Source: DAOPYE01 sp035352715 (GTDB lineage: Bacteria > Acidobacteriota > Holophagae > Holophagales > Holophagaceae). Taken from it: a stretch of DNA of 13,665 nucleotides. Numbering within the stretch: the stretch's first letter is position 1; every line of letters starts with the position of its first letter. The stretch is from NCBI GenBank assembly GCA_035352715.1, contig DAOPYE010000070.1:1-13665 (forward strand). Reading direction: 5' to 3'. Shown piece by piece: positions 6,180 to 13,200 of the stretch. The notes beneath the pieces are model-generated. The model did not search any database. It was not told where the DNA came from and saw only the letters and a program-made list of their open reading frames with translations. The translations under genes were made by a program, and so were the position numbers.

Positions 6180-7858
6180 GGCGCGACCTGATTTTGGATC
6201 TGGGCTTCCAGCAGCTTCACGATGCGGTCGCGATCCGGGGTCGGCAGCATGCGCAACTGGCGCAGGGTCTCGCGCATGATGGCTTCGACCCGGGCCGGAT
6301 CCTCCAGCCGCGGCTCCAGGACTTGGCGAAGCAAGCGGGCCACGCGGGCGTTCTGGGGACCTTCGGCGAGCAGGGCGTCCGGCTCCAGCAGCGCCGCGGT
6401 GGCCCGGGCGGGAACCAGGTAAGTACGCGCAGTCTCGCGAATCTCATGGGCCGTGAAATCCTTGTTCAGGGACAGGGCGCGGAATGCCAGCCTCCAGTCC
6501 CCGCCCTGGCAATGGGCGGTGCCCACCTGCAGCATCAAGCGCCCGGCGTCCTCCTGAGCCATGGCCTGCTCGACTTCCAACTGCCGCTGAGCGAGGCGGA
6601 TCTCCTCATCGGAGAGCAGGCCCTGCTGGAGGCGAAGCACCTCGCTCTGGATCGCCTGTTCCAGTTCCTCCAGCGGATGCTCGCCATCGGGCTCGGCTTC
6701 GATCACCAGCAGGGACACATCGCGTCCCCCGGGGATTCCGGTCGAAACCTCGAGCCGCTTGGCCAGATGCTTTTCCGTGAGGATGCGCTGTTTCAGGCGC
6801 GAGCGCGGCCCACTGCCCAGCACGCGGGCCAGCACCTGAAGGCGCCCAGTGTCCGCGTGCGCAAGCGGCGGAATGCGCCAGGCCATGAGCAGGCGGCGGT
6901 CCCGCGTATTGGCCTGAAGCCGCCGGTTGCCAGGAGCTTCATCCAGCTCCGTGTTGGGCTCGGGGGCGACGCTGCTTTCCGCGGCTCCGGCCAGTTCGCC
7001 GAAGGTCGCTTCCAGTTCTCGCATGGCGGATGCGGCCGCCACATCGCCCGCCAAGGCAATCACGATGCGTTCGGGCTGAACCATGCGTTTGGCAAAGGCC
7101 TGCATATCCAGCCATGAAATGGCTTCCAGGGCCCCGGGCTGGGGATCAAGCACGCGTGCGTAGCGCCCGCCGCTGAGGGCCGTACCCAGCAGAATCGCGA
7201 GGGGAGCCCGCTCGCTGCGAGCCGCGCCCTGGATCATGCGTTCGCGGTCCAGGGGGAACCAAGGCAGGCAGGGATGCCTGAGCGCGGCGACTTCCCGCTC
7301 GCACCAGATCTTGAAGGCCGCCCGGGGCAGATCGCGGCCCCAGGTCATCAGATCGGTGCTGGTTTCGACCTCCGGCGCCAAGATCCCAAGCCGGGCCATG
7401 GGATCCTCGTCCAGAGCCCGGAGATTCTCCTGCTTCAAATCCCCCAGGACCTGCTGACGGATCGCCTCGAGCGCCGCCACGTCCATGGAAGGCTCGCCCC
7501 CCTTGCGCTGGCGCTGGATGCGCTCCAGGCGCAGGGATTCAAAGGCCGCTTCCTCCTGCTTGATCCGCTCGATCTGCTGGTTCCAGACCTGGGCATTCCA
7601 GACCGGAAGCGGCGCGGCCAGCCCTTTGGCCAGCAGATCCGCAGCCAGGGGCGGCAAATCTCCGGTGTCCGATCGCCCGCCCCGGAGGAACACGCGACCA
7701 TGGATGGCCTGGGTGCCGGGGCGTTCCAGGATCAAGACACGGATGCCGTTTTTCAGGACACGCTCTTGCACATCGGGCAGTTGGGCCCGAAGGGGAAGAG
7801 CCAGGACGACCGTCCCAAGCAGTGCGGGAACCCAACGCTGGGCGAAGGCTGCAAACAT
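6176..7858 (-). CDS. M16-family peptidase homologue, long subunit, zinc motif also absent
   Basis: This is a 560-residue exported protein with a signal peptide at about residues 1-25 (ending LRAQ). The M16 fold is visible as VLKNGIRVLILERPG at 34-48, a WGRDLPRAAFKIWCEREVAA helix region at 173-192, and PERIVIALAGDVAAASAMRE at 262-281. The second domain contains GPRSRLKQRI at 350-359. The canonical HFLEH zinc-binding stretch aligns with PLAAD at 70-74: His to Pro, Glu to Ala, His to Asp. Between about 85 and 160 there is a charged, probably coiled-coil insertion. Family knowledge places such proteins in the periplasm, as processing proteases or as binding/scaffold subunits. Without zinc ligands, proteolysis by this chain is unlikely. 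The start at 7858 is fixed by an in-frame TAA four codons upstream. The stop overlaps the start of the next M16 gene by 4 bases, and the DUF4097 gene lies 57 bases upstream on the same strand. Confidence 0.9.
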   Translation of the reverse strand: MFAAFAQRWVPALLGTVVLALPLRAQLPDVQERVLKNGIRVLILERPGTQAIHGRVFLRGGRSDTGDLPPLAADLLAKGLAAPLPVWNAQVWNQQIERIKQEEAAFESLRLERIQRQRKGGEPSMDVAALEAIRQQVLGDLKQENLRALDEDPMARLGILAPEVETSTDLMTWGRDLPRAAFKIWCEREVAALRHPCLPWFPLDRERMIQGAARSERAPLAILLGTALSGGRYARVLDPQPGALEAISWLDMQAFAKRMVQPERIVIALAGDVAAASAMRELEATFGELAGAAESSVAPEPNTELDEAPGNRRLQANTRDRRLLMAWRIPPLAHADTGRLQVLARVLGSGPRSRLKQRILTEKHLAKRLEVSTGIPGGRDVSLLVIEAEPDGEHPLEELEQAIQSEVLRLQQGLLSDEEIRLAQRQLEVEQAMAQEDAGRLMLQVGTAHCQGGDWRLAFRALSLNKDFTAHEIRETARTYLVPARATAALLEPDALLAEGPQNARVARLLRQVLEPRLEDPARVEAIMRETLRQLRMLPTPDRDRIVKLLEAQIQNQVAP

Positions 7859-7915
7859 TTGCCCAGATTAACCCATCTCGCCTGCCCTCACGCACCCAAG
7901 ACAGGCCCCACCGGC

Positions 7916-8794
7916 TCAAGGCCGGACATGGATGCCGCCATTGGTGGTGGACAGGCGGATCTTCTGGGTCCGGCCCGGAATGGTGGCGTGGCCCGAACGC
8001 TTGGTGACTTCCACATCCTGCATGCCATTGGCCTTCAGTTCGACGCCACCGTTGGTGGTGCTGGCTTCGATGCGACCCGTGGCCTTACCCAGTTCCACGT
8101 CGATGCCGCCGTTGGTGGTCTCCAGGGTGATGCCCTCGCCCCAACCCTCGAGGTTCTTGGCGTGGATGCCGCCGTTGGTGGTGCAGGCATTCACACCCCC
8201 AAGGACCTCCTCCAGCTGGATGCGCCCATTGGTGGTCTCACCCTTCATCCGGGCGTTCAGGCGCTGGGCTTCGATGCCGCCGTTCGTGGTTTGAGCCTGG
8301 ACCTCGCCCGCGATGTCCTTCACCCGAATATCCCCGTTGGTGGTCTCGCAGCGCACATAGCCCTCCATGGCGCTAGCCTCGACGGTGCCATTGGTGGTGC
8401 GGAAGTAGGCCGCCAGCTTGCGGGGCACGCTCAGCGTCATTTCACAGCGGGGGCTCTGAACAAAACCGAAGCTGAAGGAAAAGCCGGGCTGCTGGAAGAC
8501 GGCCTCGATATCGAGATCCGCGCCCTTGCGCTGCACCACGAGCTGGATGCGACGCCGTTCGGTGTCCTTGATATCGGCGCTGAGCGAGACTTCCTCACGA
8601 TCCCACCCAACCACACGGATGGCGCCATTGCGGTTCTTCACCCACAGCTTCGAGCCGTTCTTCAGTGCCTCCACACGCGTTTCCGTCCGGCGGTCGGACA
8701 CGGATGGGGCCGCGACCGCACCCCACGCGAAGGAAGCCTGCGTCGCAACGAACGCGACGGCGGCGAAGGTGATCAAAACGCGGGCTGATTTCAT
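7916..8794 (-). CDS. DUF4097-type repeat protein, exported, eight TTNG repeats
   Basis: This 292-residue protein has a Sec-type signal peptide at about residues 1-24 (MKSARVLITFAAVAFVATQA...). After an N-terminal beta region, residues 133-292 contain eight TTNG motifs, mostly TTNGGI/V, beginning at 133, 151, 169, 187, 205, 226, 246 and 283. The first five are spaced exactly 18 residues. An early NGAIRV at 56-61 looks like a ninth, divergent unit. This is the pattern of DUF4097/DUF4098 proteins, predicted to form right-handed beta-solenoids in the envelope; their biochemical role is not established. The start at 8794 is preferred over an in-frame ATG at 8824 because GAGG lies 8 bases before it and the signal peptide starts there. 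The gene lies 57 bases upstream of the two M16 genes and is probably the first gene of that operon. Confidence 0.86.
   Translation of the reverse strand: MKSARVLITFAAVAFVATQASFAWGAVAAPSVSDRRTETRVEALKNGSKLWVKNRNGAIRVVGWDREEVSLSADIKDTERRRIQLVVQRKGADLDIEAVFQQPGFSFSFGFVQSPRCEMTLSVPRKLAAYFRTTNGTVEASAMEGYVRCETTNGDIRVKDIAGEVQAQTTNGGIEAQRLNARMKGETTNGRIQLEEVLGGVNACTTNGGIHAKNLEGWGEGITLETTNGGIDVELGKATGRIEASTTNGGVELKANGMQDVEVTKRSGHATIPGRTQKIRLSTTNGGIHVRP
7931..8404 (-). repeat. In-gene repeat array encoding TTNG units
   Basis: On the plus strand the core CC[GA]TT[GC]GTGGT recurs eight times inside the DUF4097 gene, near 7938, 8048, 8107, 8170, 8227, 8279, 8334 and 8389. Five of the units are spaced by exactly 54 bases at the protein-repeat level. 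The sequence between the cores differs, so this is an old protein repeat kept by codon similarity, not a recent tandem duplication. Confidence 0.8.
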
Positions 8795-8847
8795 GGTTGT
8801 CGCCTCGAAGAAGGGAGCTTTCATCCCAAGCGTAGGGTTAACGCGCG

Positions 8848-8900
8848 AAGCAGGCTAAAGATTAGCGCTGGTATGTTGAAAGCAGCCCGGGAGCCTGCTT
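8848..8900 (+). promoter_or_regulatory. Inverted repeat spanning the leader and TTG start of the thiolase-like gene
   Basis: AAGCAGGCT at 8848-8856 is the exact reverse complement of AGCCTGCTT at 8892-8900. The 9-base arms lie 35 bases apart. The right arm covers the spacer after the GGGAG ribosome binding site and the first two bases of the TTG start codon. A second small palindrome, GCTAA-AGA-TTAGC (8854-8866), overlaps the left arm. If transcription begins upstream of 8848, pairing could mask the start. The region is also the shared upstream region of the divergent DUF4097 operon, so the repeat could instead be an operator. Confidence 0.38.
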
Positions 8901-9777
8901 GTCCATCCTCGTTCTCTCTGCCGTCCGGACCCCCCTTGGGGCCTTCGGCGGAGCCCTGCGGAACCTGGATGCCGTGACCCTGGGCAGCCTCTCAATCCGC
9001 CAGGCCCTGTCCCAACACGCGGACGTGGATATCGCCGAAGCCTACCTGGGATGCGCCTACCCGGCGGGCCTCGGCCCTCACCCCGCGCGCCAGGCAATCC
9101 AAGCCGCAGGGCTATCCTGCCCAGCCTGGACGCTGAACCAAGCCGAAGGCGCTGGCTTCGCGGCCGTCGTGCTGGCTTGCCGCGCCTTGCAGTCCCCCAC
9201 GCCGCGCTTCGCCCTGGCGGGATCTTTTGAGAGCCCCTCGAATGTGCCCTACCTGCTGCCGACCGCACGATGGGGACACAGGATGGGTGAAACCGAGCTT
9301 CTGGACGGCCTGATCCAGGATGGCCCGCGCTTGGCACAGCCAGCGGAACCGAGGGCAGACGGCGCGCGCATGGCGCTGCCCCCTGGGGCCTTCGCCGTCG
9401 ATATCCCGGATCAGAAAGGCACGCAGCATCTGGATGGCGACGAGGTCGACAATCGCGACGGCAATGACGGCTACGCCGATGGCGCCGCCATCCTGCTGCT
9501 GGCTTCCGAAGCTGCCCTGGCATCCGTTCCCGGCCCCATCCTGGGCCGCATCTGCGGCTGGTCAACCGAACCGCCCGACGCGGCGCTGAGCGCGCTGAAG
9601 GAGCGCTCCGGATCGCACCCCATCCACGTCTGGGAGCCCGATGCAGGGGCGCCCGCGGGCGGTGGCCCGCTTCTGGTGGATCGCCTGCACACACTGGCCG
9701 AGATGGATCAGCGCTTCGGCTTCACCGCCATCGCCACGGGCGACGACACCTGGATTTCCCTGCTTTTGGAGCATTGA
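8899..9777 (+). CDS. Shortened thiolase homologue lacking all catalytic residues
   Basis: This 292-residue protein is clearly built on the thiolase fold but is about 100 residues shorter than the usual 390. SAVRTPLGAFGGALRNLDAV (7-26) is the classic N-terminus. GSFESPSNVPYLLPTARWG (108-126) and ETELLDGLIQDG match the loop domain. GYADGAAILLLASEAAL (191-207) matches the start of the second half, and GGGPLLVDRLHTLAE (254-268) matches its end. The nucleophile position in N-x-x-C-x-S-G reads NQAEGAG (E83 for Cys). The GHP histidine reads GGP (about 255-257), and the second Cys of C-x-G reads ATGDD (A279). The NEAFA region is missing. The reading frame is intact, so this is a divergent protein and not a frameshifted relic. 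The start is TTG at 8899, with GGGAG 5 bases upstream; no other in-frame start fits. Its stop overlaps the dut ATG by one base. A role in acyl-CoA chemistry is unlikely. Confidence 0.82.
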   Translation: MSILVLSAVRTPLGAFGGALRNLDAVTLGSLSIRQALSQHADVDIAEAYLGCAYPAGLGPHPARQAIQAAGLSCPAWTLNQAEGAGFAAVVLACRALQSPTPRFALAGSFESPSNVPYLLPTARWGHRMGETELLDGLIQDGPRLAQPAEPRADGARMALPPGAFAVDIPDQKGTQHLDGDEVDNRDGNDGYADGAAILLLASEAALASVPGPILGRICGWSTEPPDAALSALKERSGSHPIHVWEPDAGAPAGGGPLLVDRLHTLAEMDQRFGFTAIATGDDTWISLLLEH

Positions 9778-10232
9778 TGCGCATTCCCGTTCACCTGCTT
9801 CCCCATGGAGAAGGGCTGCCCCTGCCCGAGTTCGCCACCCCCCACGCCGCGGGCATGGATCTGCGCGCCGCCATCCCCGAGGGTGAGACCTGGTGCATTG
9901 AACCCGGACAGCGCCGCTTGGTGCCGACCGGGCTGGCCATGGCCATCCCCGTCGGCTTCGAGGGACAGGTCCGCCCCCGCTCCGGCCTGGCCCTGCGCCA
10001 CGGCGTGACTGTGCTCAACGCCCCCGGCACCATCGACGCCGACTACCGGGGCGAGGTCGCCGTCGTCCTGATCAACCACGGTGAATCGGCTTTCGAGCTG
10101 CGCCGCGGCGAACGCATCGCCCAGCTGCTCATCGCCCCTGCGACCTTCTGGGACTGGCAGGCCACTGAAGGCGTCGAGCACCTGGGCGAAACGGCACGCG
10201 GCGAGGGCGGCTACGGCTCAACGGGCCGCTGA
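9777..10232 (+). CDS. dut: Deoxyuridine 5'-triphosphate nucleotidohydrolase (dUTPase)
   Basis: dUTPase (EC 3.6.1.23) hydrolyses dUTP to dUMP and pyrophosphate, keeping uracil out of DNA and feeding dTMP synthesis; the family is a cytoplasmic homotrimer. All five motifs are present in this 151-residue protein: I, AGMDLRA (25-31); II, RPRSGLA (66-72); III, NAPGTIDADYRG (81-92, with catalytic Asp expected at 87); IV, GERIAQLL (111-118); V, RGEGGYGSTGR (141-151). The motif V aromatic is Tyr where Phe is usual, a conservative change. The ATG at 9777 shares its A with the TGA of the upstream thiolase-like gene. GGAG at 9768-9771, inside that gene, is its ribosome binding site. Expression is therefore probably coupled to the upstream gene. 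It converges on the pilY1-like gene with 38 bases between stops and no clear terminator. Confidence 0.97.
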   Translation: MRIPVHLLPHGEGLPLPEFATPHAAGMDLRAAIPEGETWCIEPGQRRLVPTGLAMAIPVGFEGQVRPRSGLALRHGVTVLNAPGTIDADYRGEVAVVLINHGESAFELRRGERIAQLLIAPATFWDWQATEGVEHLGETARGEGGYGSTGR

Positions 10233-10270
10233 CCGCCCTCGGGGAATTGTCGACAGGATGATGCTGCCGA

Positions 10271-13200
10271 TTAACGGACCGTTCTCCAGACCCGGACCTT
10301 GGGGAATTTCGCGTGCAGCTGCCCCTCGAACACCTGGATCCCGATCCCAGGCGTGGCCGCGCCGCCGCCTGCAGGGGTGAAGTTCTGGATGCCGGATTGG
10401 ATCGCAGCCGCCGTGCTCAGCACACCCATGGGGCTGGAAACACCGATCCAGTTCGCCACCACGCCGCTTTGGCAGCCAGGAGCCGTGGAAGCCGTGGTTC
10501 CATTGCCCGGCCAAGCGGGGAACATCACATCGCAAATCCGATAGGTGTAGGTGTTCCCGTTGCCCCCAGAGCAGGTGCAGGAACTGGGGGTGAAGTAGGA
10601 GTAGAACAGGACCCGATCCAGCACGATCGGCTCGTAGATTCCCTTGGACACATAGGTGTTGCCATCGCTGGAGGCTGAGGCCGACGGGAAGTTCAGGTAG
10701 TAGCCGAACTTCGTGCTGGACCCGTTGTCATTCCAGTAGGTGGAGGCGGGGGCCGTGGTCTGGTTGGTGAAATCCGCCAGGTTCCCGTCCCTGATAACCC
10801 CGGACGTAAGCCCCAACCCTGTCCTTGCGCTGTCCTGGCGGTCGAAGACGAGCGTCAACCGATGCCGGGTTGGCAGAGTGGTGGAGGTGTAGTTCTTATC
10901 CAGCGGATTGTCCCGATCGCCACTCACCAGCGCGATGCCGACCGCTGCGGGATTGATGCTCGCGGTGTTCCCTCCCCCATCCGTCCAGGTCGCTAGTCCT
11001 GGATAGTTGCCGATGAGGAACGGGGCCGGACGCATGCCGTAGATGGCGTTGTTGGCTCCCGTGGTGTCTCGCCACGCTTTCCCGCTGTCCTGGTAGACGC
11101 GGCGAATGTTGAGCGCACCGGAGCGCGTGCCATTGACGGTCCACAGATCAAGCGCATTGGAATCCCGGCGGAAGTTGGCGTACGTGCCGGTCGCGTTGGT
11201 GTATCCACTGCCCAACGCCCAGAGACTGCCCTTGTAGTCCGTGAAGTAGACGCGCTGCACGAAACCGGAATTCAGGAAGAACTCGAAGGGCACCAAACCG
11301 GCGGCAACGGGCCCCGCACCCAGGGTTGAGAGATCCCACACGGCGACGGATTTGCCGGTCTGGACATCCAGCGCGAGAGCAGAACGCCCCAGGGCGGGCG
11401 TCCCCGTGAACTTGGCCTCCACCTCGGGCGTGCTGTAGCCGCCACCGAGGAAGACCACGTCGCGCACCTTCACGGTCGTTCCCAGTTGGACCCGCCCCAC
11501 CGCCGGCACGCAGGAAGAAAAGCCCATGTTCTGGACCACGGCCTTCAAAGCCGAGGCGGTCGTGGAGGAGGCAGCGTCCGCATCCACATTCGTCGACGTG
11601 ATCGCGGCGGCCTCGTCTGGCACCAGGCTCCACCCCAGCGATGGGACAAAGGGATTCTGGATGTTGAGCCCGTAATAGCTGCGACCGCCCTTCCGCAGGC
11701 CAAACACGAGCATCGCGTTCTCGCTGCCGGAGGCCGATGGGCCGCTGAAATCAACTTTTCCGTTGCCGCTGATTGCACCGGAAGCCGGGAGATCCAGGAA
11801 CCAGACATAGGGGGTTCCATCCACGCCGTAGCGGTGCTTTCCCGTGGAGGTGGGGCCGATGACATCCTGGTTCGCCAGGAATTCTGTGGGCATGAACGCC
11901 CACAGTTCATCGACGTCGCCCTTGGTCAAATGGGTCGTGATGTTCGTGTTGGGGTCTGTGGTGGACTGGGTGTACGAGACTTCGCCAAAGGCATGCAGGA
12001 AGCCCCGATTGGTTCCGATGAAAATGACCCGGAAATGTGGGGTTGCGCCCGCGCCCGCCGCTGCGGCGACCTGCGCCGACAGGGTGCCGGGAAGCTGCGC
12101 GGTGACCCATGCATTCAAGGTGTATTCCGCGACAGCCGGAGTGCTGTTGACGATATCGCCAAGGATATCCCCCGGGGGCACGGTCTGACCGGCGGGAAGC
12201 TGCCGATTGGGACAGGCGGGACTTGGGGCCGAATTCGGATCAGACGGCGTCTGGGGGTATTGAGCGCTTGAGACATCCGCCCCAAGATTCCAGGCGATCA
12301 GTTGCTGTTTGGCCGCATCTGAAGCCAACACGGTGGCAACGCTCGCCTTGATGTTCGAGAACGCGCTTCCAGGTGCCCCTCCCGTACCGTCATCGAAGGG
12401 CGTGAAACGCTGAAGCGTGGTTCCTCCAGGCAAGCGCGTCCACACCTGCCGGGCGCTCCACAAGCGGTTGTTGCGGATGGCGTTATCCGCAGACCAGTTC
12501 GGAACGGCGGCTTCCAAATCCGTTACCGTGCTGCCGGAGGCGTCGAGGATCTGCAGGGAATTGCCCGTCTGGCGGGTGGAGAACATGGATAGATCCCCTC
12601 GCCAAACCGGGTTGGTGCTGACCTGAGAGGGAATGAAGCGCGTGATGTAGATCTGCTGGCCCAGGCCCATGCCCACGAACGGAATCACAGGAGCCGCAGT
12701 GGTGTTGACCGCGGACATGTTCTGGATATCCGTAAAGGCGTCTTGCAGATTGCTGACCAAGGTTGCGGGGTCCCGGCCATCAAAGAAATAGACGGCGTCC
12801 GACGCCTTGTCGGCACCGGATCGGTAGAACGGCTTGACCGCATTGGCCGTCAGGGTGGTCGTGGCGGGATCTCCGCACATGGCGCTCATCAGCAGGCGGA
12901 ACTTGCTGCCCGTCTTGTCCTTCTGGATCGGAATCGGAATGGCGCTCAGATCGATGGCCGAGGTGTAGGGCCAGGCTGTCACGCCATCGCTCTTGGTGTA
13001 GTACCCGCCCAGGCTCACGCCAACCGTCATGGTCTGAATGGGGTGAGGCTTGCTCAGGGTGTAGACCGTTCCGCCGGAGCCGCCAAACTTCCGCTTCTGG
13101 ATCCAGAAGGGCGCCCAGGTGGAAGGCGTGGTCGCACCGGAATAATTCACGGCGGCGGGGTCGCGAATCCAATCCGTGGCACTGGTGCTGGAGCGACTGC

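Noticed and set aside
7859..7915. Terminator between the DUF4097 gene and the first M16 gene.
   Set aside because: Only a weak 5-base complementarity with a long loop and no T-run, which favours read-through.
7931..8404. Regularly spaced identical 11-base cores that look at first like a CRISPR array.
   Set aside because: The cores are in frame, encode TTNG in a protein repeat, are too short for CRISPR repeats, and the 'spacers' are coding and vary in length.
7274..8788. Long plus-strand open frame (about 504 codons) with repeated VDAAVGG-like units, opposite the M16 and DUF4097 genes.
   Set aside because: It is the antisense shadow of the TTNG repeats and of GC-rich coding DNA. The minus-strand frames carry signal peptides, family signatures and ribosome binding sites.
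8899..9777. Thiolase-like gene as a frameshifted pseudogene.
   Set aside because: One uninterrupted frame runs from a supported start to a stop coupled with dut, and both thiolase halves are present in the same frame. The missing part is an in-frame loss.
10233..10270. Terminator between dut and the PilY1-like gene.
   Set aside because: Only a short GTCGAC palindrome is visible, with no stem followed by a T-run on either strand.
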